A stretch of DNA of 14,176 nucleotides from an uncultured Collinsella sp. (lineage in GTDB: Bacteria; Actinomycetota; Coriobacteriia; Coriobacteriales; Coriobacteriaceae): the NCBI GenBank assembly GCA_900541285.1, contig UQJA01000048.1, positions 1 through 14,176 of the forward strand. Reading direction: 5' to 3'. Position 1 is the stretch's first letter; the number at the start of each line of letters is the position of its first letter. Of this stretch, positions 6,853 through 13,508 are shown one piece after another. The position numbers and the translations under genes are program-made. The notes below the pieces were generated by a model. It was not told where the DNA came from. It saw only the letters and a list, made by a program, of their open reading frames with translations, and ran no database searches.

Positions 6853-8928
6853 ATGAGATTCTCGATTATTAGCGAGATCCCTGGCAGGACCCGTCTTCAA
6901 TTGGCGGGTCCTGTGCCAGAGAGCGATCTCGACGCACTTCTTAAGCTCAGCGGCGATATCGACGGCGTGCACAAGGTGCGCGTTTATGGCCGTATTGGCC
7001 AGATGGCGCTGGAGTACGACGAGCCGCGCCGTACGAGCGTGCTCGACGCCCTGGGCGCACTCGATGCTCAAGCTATCGCCGATGCCAAGTCGGGCTATGT
7101 GATGCAACTCGAGCCGCGCAAGCACAAACTCGTTATGGACCTGGCGACACTCGTCGGCGCCCATTACGCACGTCGCTGGTTCTTGCCGACGCCTCTGCGT
7201 GCGGTGTTTGTCGTGGCCGGTTACATGGCATTTTTGCGCGCTGCCCTTCATGAGCTGGCACAGCCGCGCCTGACCGTTCCTGTGCTCGACGCTTCGGCCA
7301 TCGGCATTTCGTTCGTCAAGCGTGATGTCGACACTGCGGGCCAGACGATGTTCCTGCTCAACGTGGGCGAGCTGCTCGAGGACTACACCCGCGCCATGAG
7401 CGAAAACGAGCTCATCAACTCGCTGCTCGATGTGCCCGACAAGGCGCAAAAGGTCGTCGGCGACACTGAGGTGAGCGTTGCTGCGACCGAGCTCGAGCCC
7501 GGCGATCTGGTCGCCGTACGCACCGGCATGTCCATCTGCATTGACGGTGTGGTCGAACAGGGGAGCGCCATGGTCAACCAGGCGACCCTGACCGGCGAGC
7601 CGCTTGCTGTCGAGCGCAGCGCAGGCGACGACGTGTTCGCCGGCACTGTCGTGGAAGACGGCAGCATCTTGGTGCGTGTGCGCGCCAATACGGCTCAGAC
7701 CAAGCTCCGTTCGATCGTCTCGCTCGTGCAGACGGCCGATTCGCTCAAGTCCGAGGGCCAGTCGCATATGGAGGACCTTGCCAACAAGATCGTTCCGTGG
7801 AACTTCCTGCTCGCGGGCTTGGTTGCGCTCACCACGCGTAGCCTCATCAAGACCTCGGCGGCGCTGATGGTCGACTACTCGTGCGCACTCAAGCTCACGG
7901 GTTCCGTTGCCGTCATGACCGCTATGAGCGATGCCGCCAAGATGGGCGTCATGGTCAAGGGCGCAAAGTACTTTGAGTCGTTTGCCAAGGCCGACACCAT
8001 TGTGTTTGATAAGACCGGCACGCTCACCGAGGCGCAGCCGCGTCTTGCCTGCGTACTCACCACCGATGGCTGGAGCGAGGACGAGATCCTGCGCCTTTCC
8101 GCTTGCTTGGAGGAGCATTTCCCGCATCCGGTGGCGCGTGCCGTGGTCAACGCTGCTCACGAGCGTGGGCTCGAGCACCGCGAGCGTCACGCTGCTGTCG
8201 AGTATATTGTGGCGCACGGTATCGCTTCGTCCATTGAAGGGCGTCGCGCCATCATCGGTTCCGCGCACTTTGTATTTGAGGATGAGAGCGCGCAGCTCGA
8301 GTCCGACATTAAGGAGCGCATCGAGTCCCAGATGCAGGGCTTGTCGCCGCTGTACCTGGCGGTCGATGGTACCGTTGTGGGCGTGCTCGGCATCGAGGAC
8401 CCGCTCAAGGCCGGGGTCCGCGAGGCCATCGCCGACTTGCACGCGTTGGGCGTTAAGCACGTGGTCATGCTCACGGGCGACTCGGAGCGCACAGCCGAGC
8501 GCATTGCTCGCGAGGCAGGTGTCGACGAGTTTAAGGCCGAGCTGCTGCCCGAGGACAAGTACGCGTATGTCGAGCACATTAAGGGCGAGGGGCGCCACGT
8601 TGCCATGGTGGGCGACGGCGTCAACGATTCGCCGGCGCTCGGTTTGGCCGACGTGGGGCTGGCAATGGGCGGTGGAAGCGACATCGCCAAGGAGGTCGCC
8701 GATATCATCCTGACCGATACGGATCTCGCCGCGATCGTGCGCCTGCGCCGCATGAGTCAGGGGCTTATCGACCGTCTGACGAGTTCGTATTCCAAGGTGA
8801 TGCTCACCAACTCGGCGCTGTTGGCATTGGGTATTACCGGCATGATTACTCCGCAGGCGTCGTCGCTGCTGCACAACGGCTCAACGATCGCCTACAGCCT
8901 GGGCAACGCAAAGGCTTACCTGCGCTAG
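6853..8928 (+). CDS. Heavy-metal translocating P1B-type ATPase with YSC metal motif
   Basis: A 691-residue P-type ATPase that should pump a metal cation across the cytoplasmic membrane. In order: an N-terminal HMA-like domain (about 1-75) lacking the CxxC metal pair; early membrane helices; actuator TGEP at 247-250; a membrane segment with Y342-S343-C344 then ALK where most P1B pumps have CPC or SPC; phosphorylation motif DKTGT from D386; the P1B marker H425-P426; hinge GDGVND at 587-592; and two closing helices. All catalytic residues are present, so the enzyme looks active. The YSC variant means metal specificity cannot be read from the usual classes; manganese, zinc and iron are all open. 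It is encoded 18 bases after the DUF6110-like gene, and a strong terminator follows at 8948. Confidence 0.93.
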   Translation: MRFSIISEIPGRTRLQLAGPVPESDLDALLKLSGDIDGVHKVRVYGRIGQMALEYDEPRRTSVLDALGALDAQAIADAKSGYVMQLEPRKHKLVMDLATLVGAHYARRWFLPTPLRAVFVVAGYMAFLRAALHELAQPRLTVPVLDASAIGISFVKRDVDTAGQTMFLLNVGELLEDYTRAMSENELINSLLDVPDKAQKVVGDTEVSVAATELEPGDLVAVRTGMSICIDGVVEQGSAMVNQATLTGEPLAVERSAGDDVFAGTVVEDGSILVRVRANTAQTKLRSIVSLVQTADSLKSEGQSHMEDLANKIVPWNFLLAGLVALTTRSLIKTSAALMVDYSCALKLTGSVAVMTAMSDAAKMGVMVKGAKYFESFAKADTIVFDKTGTLTEAQPRLACVLTTDGWSEDEILRLSACLEEHFPHPVARAVVNAAHERGLEHRERHAAVEYIVAHGIASSIEGRRAIIGSAHFVFEDESAQLESDIKERIESQMQGLSPLYLAVDGTVVGVLGIEDPLKAGVREAIADLHALGVKHVVMLTGDSERTAERIAREAGVDEFKAELLPEDKYAYVEHIKGEGRHVAMVGDGVNDSPALGLADVGLAMGGGSDIAKEVADIILTDTDLAAIVRLRRMSQGLIDRLTSSYSKVMLTNSALLALGITGMITPQASSLLHNGSTIAYSLGNAKAYLR

Positions 8929-8947
8929 CGTTTTTGCTTGAGTTTAT

Positions 8948-8993
8948 GGCCTGCATTCGGACGGTGTTGCATCCGCCAGAATGCAGGCCTTTT
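8948..8993 (+). terminator. Intrinsic terminator of the metal ATPase operon
   Basis: An 11-bp perfect stem (8948-8958 with 8979-8989, ggcctgcattc and its complement) encloses a 20-base loop and is followed by TTTT. It lies 20 bases after the ATPase stop codon and separates this operon from the toxin-antitoxin promoter. Confidence 0.8.
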
Positions 8994-8997
8994 GCGT

Positions 8998-9036
8998 TTG
9001 ACCATGTGCTAGCAGCAATATATAGTGATGCTAGCA
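8998..9036 (+). promoter_or_regulatory. Toxin-antitoxin promoter with paired palindromic operators
   Basis: TTGACC (8998-9003), a 17-base spacer and TATAGT (9021-9026) make a near-consensus sigma70-type promoter. The 8-bp palindrome tgctagca occurs twice, at 9007-9014 inside the spacer and at 9029-9036 over the start point, exactly 22 bases apart or two helical turns. A partial copy (tagca) follows at 9042. This is the layout expected for autorepression by a ribbon-helix-helix antitoxin such as the one encoded next. Confidence 0.75.
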
Positions 9037-9066
9037 AAGATAGCATGAGTCGAAGGCGAGGTTGAG

Positions 9067-9420
9067 ATGGGTGCTGTTAGCGGCATGGCGCAAGTGAACG
9101 TTCGCGTAGATCGCCAGGTCAAGAACCGTGCCGAGGAGGTGCTGCGGCTTTCGGGCGGGTCACTGCCCGAGCTCATCAAAAAGGTCGTAGCGAAGGTTGC
9201 ACAGGGCGGCGGGCAGTGCGAGGAAGTGCTGTCTGCCGTTGATGGCCGGCAACAGACCGTCGCGCCCGATACTCCGTTCGCCGCATCATGGGCAGCGGCA
9301 GACCGGCTTTATGCAGATATGGGCATCGCTGCGTCGCCTGTATCCGACGATCGCGGTTGGGACACAATCTATTCCGAAGCCATGGATGAGCATTATCGCC
9401 AAAAGGGGATGATCCAGTGA
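9067..9420 (+). CDS. RelB/DinJ-like antitoxin
   Basis: A 117-residue protein. The N-terminal half (from MAQVNVRVDRQVKNRAEEVL, residue 7 on) fits the ribbon-helix-helix DNA-binding domain of RelB/DinJ antitoxins, with a beta strand followed by two helices (GGSLPELIKKVVAKVA). The C-terminal half is longer than in DinJ (86 residues in E. coli) and should wrap the toxin. The ATG at 9067 has GGCGAGG five bases upstream; a second in-frame ATG at 9085 would give a 111-residue form. Its stop overlaps the next start by four bases (GTGA), so the pair is coupled. It should repress its own promoter at the two tgctagca sites. Its odd feature is the partner: RelB/DinJ proteins are usually paired with RelE/YafQ toxins, not a PIN domain. 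Confidence 0.78.
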   Translation: MGAVSGMAQVNVRVDRQVKNRAEEVLRLSGGSLPELIKKVVAKVAQGGGQCEEVLSAVDGRQQTVAPDTPFAASWAAADRLYADMGIAASPVSDDRGWDTIYSEAMDEHYRQKGMIQ

Positions 9421-9932
9421 GTGGGGCGCCTCTCAAGATCATGGTGGACGCCAACGTATGGGTTGATTCGTTTTGTGTTGACCATGCCGAGTCGCTTGCC
9501 GCGCGTGCGTTTATTGGGCAGGCGACGGAGACGGGGGCGTTGCTGTTCTTTCCGGTTCATATCGCTAAAGACGTGCTATACGTTGTCCAACACGAGCTGA
9601 AGCGCAGCGTTCTTGCCAGCGGGGGAGCGCTCGACGAGGCTTCTGCCCGCGCGATTGGCGATGCGGCGCTGGCGTTTGTTCGGAATATGACCGAAAACGC
9701 TACGGCCGTGGGTGCAGATGCGTCGGACCTTTGGCTGGCCGACAAATACTTAGCGCTCCATCGCGATTACGAGGACAATTTGGTGCTCGCCGCGTGTAAG
9801 CGCGCGCAGGTCGATTACTTGGTGACCAATGACCGCAAACTGCTCGACCATGCCGATCTTGCAGCAAAGACACCTCGTCAAATGATGCCGATTCTTGCTT
9901 TGGCCGAACGTGGCGGCGCGGCTATCGGTTGA
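9417..9932 (+). CDS. PIN-domain toxin (probable ribonuclease)
   Basis: A 171-residue PIN-domain protein, probably an RNA-cutting toxin. The conserved acidic residues are in place: D11 (IMVDANVWVD), candidate second acid D52 or E60, D120 (DYEDNLVLAAC) and D139 (VTNDRKLL). PIN toxins of the VapC type are about 130-140 residues; this one is longer, mainly through an inserted helical stretch about 60-105. The start is GTG at 9417, overlapping the antitoxin stop, with AAGGGG upstream in the antitoxin gene. Translation start within a GTGA overlap keeps the toxin coupled to, and less expressed than, its antitoxin. A different RNA-processing role is possible, but the neighbour supports toxin. Confidence 0.82.
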   Translation: MSGAPLKIMVDANVWVDSFCVDHAESLAARAFIGQATETGALLFFPVHIAKDVLYVVQHELKRSVLASGGALDEASARAIGDAALAFVRNMTENATAVGADASDLWLADKYLALHRDYEDNLVLAACKRAQVDYLVTNDRKLLDHADLAAKTPRQMMPILALAERGGAAIG

Positions 9933-9944
9933 CGCGAACTGTTT

Positions 9945-9981
9945 GCGGGCCTCTTGGACGACGATGCGCCAAGGGGCCCGC
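9945..9981. terminator. Hairpin between convergent genes
   Basis: Arms gcgggcctcttgg (9945-9957) and ccaaggggcccgc (9969-9981) pair at 12 of 13 positions around an 11-base loop. It lies between the toxin stop and the end of the minus-strand gene. There is no good T-run on either side, so it may be a weak bidirectional terminator or a 3'-end protecting stem. Confidence 0.45.
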
Positions 9982-9990
9982 GTCTGCTAT

Positions 9991-10425
9991 TTACAAAAGC
10001 TCGGCCTTAATGGTGGGACTTTCCGCGAGCTGCTCGGCTGCCTTTTCGTCAGAGCTGTCGAGTGCTGCCAGGCTGCGGTAGACCCACTCGTTGACCTGGG
10101 TGTTCTTGACGCCTGCGGTCTGCATAAGGGCGCCTACCTCGCGGATTGCTGCGAGCAGATCAGCTTTGGAGCCCGCGAGCTCGACCTCGATGCCGTGGTA
10201 GGCGGCCACGCCGCGGTTCTCGCTCACGTGGTCGATAAAGCCCTCGACGGTCTCAAGCTGCTGGGCGAGTGCTGCATCATCGTCAGCGTCCAGCGCGACG
10301 AGTGCGCTCGATACCGTGAGGGCGGGATGTCCGCACGGTACAAAACCTTCGATGACATCCATAGCTTCGGTAATGGTTGAGCCCAGGCCTGCGAGGGCAT
10401 TGACGAGTTGCTGTTTGGTATCCAT
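9991..10425 (-). CDS. Hypothetical acidic protein, unknown function
   Basis: A 144-residue protein I do not recognise. It is acidic and appears all-helical, with no signal peptide, membrane segment or catalytic motif; the only cysteine is in FVPCGHPAL near residue 31. The start ATG at 10425 has GAAAGGA on the minus strand five bases upstream, a good ribosome-binding site. It is a single gene, convergent with the toxin-antitoxin pair and divergent from tmRNA. A possible -10 element (TATATT, complement of 10462-10467) lies upstream. The clear translation signals and uniform GC-rich codon use make it a real gene. The residue pattern suggests a small cytosolic scaffold or regulator, but there is no evidence for one. 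Confidence 0.72.
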   Translation of the reverse strand: MDTKQQLVNALAGLGSTITEAMDVIEGFVPCGHPALTVSSALVALDADDDAALAQQLETVEGFIDHVSENRGVAAYHGIEVELAGSKADLLAAIREVGALMQTAGVKNTQVNEWVYRSLAALDSSDEKAAEQLAESPTIKAELL

Positions 10426-10557
10426 AACGGTCCTTTCGACGGGTCAATTTTGCTTGGCGAAAATATACGTGACGCGATCGGTAGCAAAAGTGTGAAGTGC
10501 GGCGCACATTGGGGTCTTCACAGCTCGTGCATAGAACAGCTGTCCGCTTTCAGAACG

Positions 10558-10594
10558 TGGTAAGATAACACTCCACAAGCGGGGTTCGCCCCGC
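10558..10594 (+). promoter_or_regulatory. Candidate ssrA promoter and leader hairpin
   Basis: TGG-TAAGAT at 10558-10566 has the form of an extended -10 element; no good -35 is present 16-18 bases upstream. The transcript would then start near 10573 and contain a stem gcgggg/ccccgc (10579-10584 with 10589-10594) closed by a TTCG tetraloop. About 90 bases of leader would be removed when the mature tmRNA 5' end at 10665 is made. Confidence 0.4.
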
Positions 10595-10664
10595 ATGTTC
10601 CTTGAAAAGTCGACGGTTATCGGGTGTTTGCAGGCCCGATGCCATCCAGACTTTCCCGACATTC

Positions 10665-11028
10665 GGGGGCGACTGGTTTCGACACGATAGCTCTGAGAGA
10701 GGAAGCAAGCCGAGGTCTCCTCGCCTCGTTAAACAGGGGTACCGTCAAATTGAATTGACAACAACTCTTCTTTTGAGCCTATGGCTCTCGCTGCTTAGTT
10801 TATAGCGGCGCGTCAACCCGGTGATTTCCCCGACACCGGCGCGACGTCATTTTAGGGGAATGCTCCCGCGCACGTAATCGGTATGGCGCGGGCTAAGACC
10901 GAACCGATTGGGATGCCGCGAGCGTGTCGCTGCGCGCAAAGCGTCCGAGACAAAACCAGCGACTGAGCTTGGAGATGCCAATCAGGGGGCTTTCGTGGAC
11001 CGGAGTTCGATTCTCCGCGCCTCCACCA
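10665..11028 (+). ncRNA. ssrA: tmRNA (transfer-messenger RNA)
   Basis: A one-piece tmRNA of about 364 bases. The 5' end GGGGGCGACTGGTTTCGACA pairs with the 3' CGCCTCC to give the 7-bp alanine acceptor stem, and the encoded CCA is at 11026-11028. The T-arm is cggag-ttcgatt-ctccg (11001-11017). The tag reading frame starts at GAC 10757 and ends at TAG 10796-10798, giving DNNSSFEPMALAA after the tRNA-borne alanine. The ALAA end is the usual protease signal. Its job is to release stalled ribosomes together with SmpB and mark the product for degradation. An in-frame TGA just upstream supports the chosen resume codon, though its exact position is by analogy. tmRNA 3' ends are common integration sites, which fits the debris downstream. 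Confidence 0.97.
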
Positions 11029-11036
11029 TAAGTAAC

Positions 11037-11078
11037 AGGCAGGTAGATACTCATATCTACCTGCCTTTTTATTTCTTG
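11037..11078 (+). terminator. Intrinsic terminator of ssrA
   Basis: A perfect 13-bp stem (aggcaggtagata, 11037-11049, with 11054-11066) and 4-base loop are followed by a T-rich tract. It begins eight bases after the tmRNA CCA end. Confidence 0.93.
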
Positions 11079-11451
11079 TCCGTACCGCGGAGAATCGAAC
11101 TCTATGCAGGGCGCGGGCGTTAAGCAAACGCGAAGCGTTTGTAGCGAGCGGGCGAGGACGCCGACAGGCGGCCGAAGCCGGTGCGGATTTGCGAAGCAAA
11201 TACGCGGATTCTCCGCGCAAAGCCTCGACTAGATATAGACGCGATGCCGATCGTACTGCAGCCTGCCGTGTCCCGCATCAACGAAGGGTGAGACGCGCTT
11301 TCCCAATGGCGGCCCAGGCGGAAAGTGCATCCCGGAATTCCGCCTCAAACTGGGACGCGCTTTCCGCTCCATCTCCTCAACTCCAAAACCTATGCGCCCT
11401 CCATCCCAAAACTGGGTAGAAGAAAGCCAAACGTAATCGCAGGAGGTCAAT
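11079..11451. other. Non-coding stretch with ssrA-derived fragments and hairpins
   Basis: This 370-base stretch has no supported gene. It contains a 17-base inverted copy of the tmRNA T-arm (11086-11102, complement of 11003-11019) and a 12-base direct copy of the same region (11207-11218, equal to 11009-11020). Between them are small perfect hairpins built on cgaag/gaagc sequences (for example around 11123-11141 and 11188-11202). Further on is an imperfect inverted repeat at 11318-11367. The stretch probably records past insertion or rearrangement at the tmRNA 3' end, and it also holds the unseen promoter of the patatin-like gene. Confidence 0.55.
11318..11367. repeat. Imperfect palindrome, possible interspersed repeat
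   Basis: Arms gcggaaagtgcatccc (11318-11333) and gggacgcgctttccgc (11352-11367) pair at 14 of 16 positions; the two mismatches would be G-T wobble pairs in RNA. The 18-base loop contains ggaattcc. A direct copy of gacgcgctttcc also occurs at 11292-11303, in addition to 11354-11365. There is no T-run, so a repeat element is more likely than a terminator. Confidence 0.5.
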
Positions 11452-12330
11452 ATGACTGCAGAAGATAAGGCAAAGAACGCCGGCAAGGTCGCGCTCGTCT
11501 TGGAGGGTGGCAGTTTTCGCGGGCAGTTTACCGCGGGCGTGCTCGACGTTCTCATGGAGGCCGGCGTCGAGATTCCGGCGGTATATGGCGTATCGGCCGG
11601 TGCCCTCAACGGCGTGAACTACAAGTCGCATCAGATCGGCCGTGCCAACCGCATCAACCTGGCTTTCTGCAACGACAGCCGCTTCATGGGCGCCGCATCG
11701 TTTGCGTCTACGGGCTCCATTGTGGGTTACGACTTTATCTTCAATGATGTCCAGGACCGCCTGGATCCCTTTGACAACGAGACGTTCGACGCGAGCCCCA
11801 TCGAGATGTACGCCGTCGCGACGGACATGCTTTTTGGAACCGCCACGTACCTGCCGGTCAAAAGCGCTGTGCTCGATCTCGACGCCGTGCGCGCCTCGAC
11901 TTCGTTGCCGCTGGTGACGCCTCCGGTCGAGATCGACGGGCACAAATACGTCGACGGTGGCGTTGCCGATTCGGTCCCCATCGAGCATGTGCTCGAGGAG
12001 GCGGGCTTCGACCGTGCGGTCGTCATCGTCACGCAGGACCGCTCGTACGAGAAAAAGCCCTACGAGTTTATGCCCGCCGCACGCGCCCGCTATGCCGACT
12101 ACCCCTACCTGCTTGAAGCTATCGAGACGCGCCACGATCGTTACAACATCCAGCGCATGCACCTGTGGAAGTATGAGCGCGAGGGCCGTGCGTTGGTCGT
12201 CGCTCCGCAAAAGCCGGTCGAGGTCGGCCATGTCGAGCACGATTCGGCAAAGCTCCTCGACCTGTATATCCAGGGCCGTCAGGAGGCAAAGCGCCTGCTC
12301 GCGGAAATCCAAGAGTTCGTTGAGCGCTAG
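11452..12330 (+). CDS. Patatin-like phospholipase
   Basis: A 292-residue serine lipase of the patatin family, expected to hydrolyse acyl esters of membrane lipids in the cytoplasm or at the membrane. The catalytic layout is complete: oxyanion loop GGSFRG (19-24), nucleophile elbow GVSAG (46-50, S48), and the catalytic dyad aspartate in DGG (D168-G170). There is no signal peptide, which fits the RssA/YchK/YjjU type of bacterial patatin-like protein of about 280-300 residues. The ATG at 11452 follows an excellent AGGAGGTC at the right spacing. It is a single gene between the ssrA debris and the ribosomal operon. The physiological substrate is unknown. Confidence 0.93.
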   Translation: MTAEDKAKNAGKVALVLEGGSFRGQFTAGVLDVLMEAGVEIPAVYGVSAGALNGVNYKSHQIGRANRINLAFCNDSRFMGAASFASTGSIVGYDFIFNDVQDRLDPFDNETFDASPIEMYAVATDMLFGTATYLPVKSAVLDLDAVRASTSLPLVTPPVEIDGHKYVDGGVADSVPIEHVLEEAGFDRAVVIVTQDRSYEKKPYEFMPAARARYADYPYLLEAIETRHDRYNIQRMHLWKYEREGRALVVAPQKPVEVGHVEHDSAKLLDLYIQGRQEAKRLLAEIQEFVER

Positions 12331-12429
12331 CGACGGCGAACCCTCAAAAATGAAAACAGCTAAAGAGCTGGAAAAATCACAGCTCGTGGATGACATGTGC
12401 AGAAACTCTGGTCGGAGCCAAAATACCTG

Positions 12430-12457
12430 TTGACTCGTACGGCGAGCGGGGTAATAT
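12430..12457 (+). promoter_or_regulatory. Promoter of the rplM-rpsI operon
   Basis: TTGACT at 12430-12435, a 16-base spacer and TAATAT at 12452-12457 make a strong sigma70-type promoter. It gives a leader of about 60 bases before the GTG start of rplM, as expected for a growth-rate-controlled ribosomal operon. Confidence 0.85.
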
Positions 12458-12463
12458 GGACGG

Positions 12464-12495
12464 GTTACTTGCAGAGCCCCGTGAATCTCTGTAAC
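12464..12495 (+). promoter_or_regulatory. Structured leader of rplM, possible autoregulatory site
   Basis: The leader folds as gtta/taac (12464-12467 with 12492-12495) and cagag/ctctg (12472-12476 with 12487-12491), with an internal bulge on the 5' side and a 10-base loop. Ribosomal proteins often bind such leaders to control their own synthesis, and L13 leaders are known in Firmicutes. Whether this one is related is not shown. Confidence 0.4.
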
Positions 12496-12523
12496 AACAC
12501 GTACTGTACATGGAGGAGTCTAA

Positions 12524-12967
12524 GTGATTTCGAAATCGACTCACTACGCCAAGCAGGGCGAGGTCCAGCGCAACTGGGTTCTCGTCGACGCCGATGGTGC
12601 TGTCCTGGGCCGTCTTGCCACCCAGATCGCAATGATCCTGCGCGGTAAGAACAAGCCCCAGTTCACGCCCAACAGCGACTGCGGCGACTTCGTTGTCGTC
12701 ATCAACGCCGATAAGGTCCAGCTTACCGGTAACAAGGCCGACACGAAGACCTATTATCGCCACAGCGGCTACAACGGCGGCCTCAAGGCTGAGAGCTTCC
12801 GCCAGGCTATGGAGAAGCACCCGGAGAAGGTCATCGAGCGCGCCGTTCGCGGCATGCTGCCCAAGACCACCCTCGGCCGTGCCCAGATGACCAAGCTTAA
12901 GGTCTACGCTGGTGCCGAGCATCCGCATGCTGCCCAGAACCCCACGAAGATTGAGCTGGAGGCTTAA
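12524..12967 (+). CDS. rplM: 50S ribosomal protein L13
   Basis: A 147-residue protein matching bacterial L13 along its length: [16 protein letters not shown] at the start, [26 protein letters not shown], then the [12 protein letters not shown] block, and [22 protein letters not shown] near the end. It binds 23S rRNA early in large-subunit assembly. The start is GTG at 12524 with GGAGGAG seven bases before it; no ATG fits better. It is the first gene of the usual rplM-rpsI pair, with only two bases between its stop and the rpsI start. It has its own strong promoter and a structured leader. Nothing is unusual apart from the GTG start. Confidence 0.99.
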   Translation: MISKSTHYAKQGEVQRNWVLVDADGAVLGRLATQIAMILRGKNKPQFTPNSDCGDFVVVINADKVQLTGNKADTKTYYRHSGYNGGLKAESFRQAMEKHPEKVIERAVRGMLPKTTLGRAQMTKLKVYAGAEHPHAAQNPTKIELEA

Positions 12968-12969
12968 AG

Positions 12970-13365
12970 ATGGCTGAGAACACCGTTGTCTACCAGGGTA
13001 CCGGCCGTCGTAAGAACGCCGTCGCCCGCGTCCGTCTCGTCCCCGGCACCGGCAAGGTGACCATCAACAAGCGTGACGCCGAGCAGTATTTCGGCCGTCA
13101 TCAGCTCGTTGAGAACGCCCTTGCTCCCTTCAAGGTGACCGACACCGCCGGTCAGTTCGACGTTATCGCTCTGTGCGATGGCGGCGGCATCTCCGGTCAG
13201 TCCGGCGCTCTGCGCCTGGGCATCGCTCGCGCTCTTCTGAACGCTGGCGACTACCGTGCTGACCTCAAGAAGGCCGGTTTCCTCACCCGCGATCCTCGTA
13301 TGAAGGAGCGCAAGAAGTACGGCCTCAAAGCCGCCCGTCGCGCGCCTCAGTTCTCCAAGCGCTGA
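12970..13365 (+). CDS. rpsI: 30S ribosomal protein S9
   Basis: A 131-residue S9: [20 protein letters not shown] near the start, the [16 protein letters not shown] block, the basic [21 protein letters not shown] region, and the universal C-terminal FSKR whose tail reaches the tRNA in the P site. ATG at 12970 follows GGAGG in the last codons of rplM. The reading frame is intact to its normal end, and an intrinsic terminator follows within ten bases. The 3' end of rpsI is known as an integration site for some integrative elements in Gram-positive bacteria. The AT-rich DNA that begins about 80 bases later would fit an insertion that left the gene whole. Confidence 0.99.
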   Translation: MAENTVVYQGTGRRKNAVARVRLVPGTGKVTINKRDAEQYFGRHQLVENALAPFKVTDTAGQFDVIALCDGGGISGQSGALRLGIARALLNAGDYRADLKKAGFLTRDPRMKERKKYGLKAARRAPQFSKR

Positions 13366-13374
13366 TTTTTCAAG

Positions 13375-13415
13375 AAAAGCCAGAAACTGCAATGGTTTCT
13401 GGCTTTTTTCTTTTT
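13375..13415 (+). terminator. Intrinsic terminator of the rplM-rpsI operon
   Basis: A perfect 13-bp stem (aaaagccagaaac, 13375-13387, with 13395-13407) and 7-base loop run into a long T-rich tract, starting nine bases after the rpsI stop. Confidence 0.93.
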
Positions 13416-13458
13416 GCTTGATCTGGTTTGTTTTGACCTGCAACAGCCCTTTTAGAAT

Positions 13459-13508
13459 GGGCTAAAACTGGGCTAAATTGCGAGAAAAGGGCTAAAAAAA
13501 GGGCTAAT
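13459..13508. repeat. Four GGGCTAA direct repeats at the putative element end
   Basis: GGGCTAAA occurs at 13459-13466, 13470-13477 and 13489-13496, and GGGCTAAT at 13501-13508, all in the same orientation, with starts 11, 19 and 12 bases apart. An inverted agccc at 13445-13449 precedes them. The last copy runs into the stop codon of the minus-strand gene. Clustered short direct repeats just inside an element end resemble arm-type binding sites of tyrosine recombinases; this is an inference. Confidence 0.55.

Noticed and set aside
6529..8874. A 781-codon open frame on the minus strand opposite the metal ATPase
   Set aside because: It is the mirror of a strongly supported P-type ATPase in GC-rich DNA; its translation is rich in His and Arg, with no domain and no ribosome-binding site.
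11086..11102. A tRNA gene on the minus strand
   Set aside because: Only a T-arm-like piece matches; there is no acceptor, D or anticodon arm, and the piece is an inverted copy of the tmRNA T-arm.
10852..11220. A 122-codon minus-strand frame containing WWRRGESNSGPRKPP
   Set aside because: It is antisense to the tmRNA 3' end; this peptide is a familiar artefact of translating tRNA-like DNA backwards.
11377..12396. A 339-codon minus-strand frame opposite the patatin-like gene
   Set aside because: A shadow frame; the plus strand has the complete GGxxRG, GVSAG and DGG catalytic set and a perfect ribosome-binding site.
13459..13508. CRISPR-like array of short repeats
   Set aside because: Units are only 8 bases with unequal gaps of 3-11 bases; too short for CRISPR repeats and spacers, and no cas genes are present.
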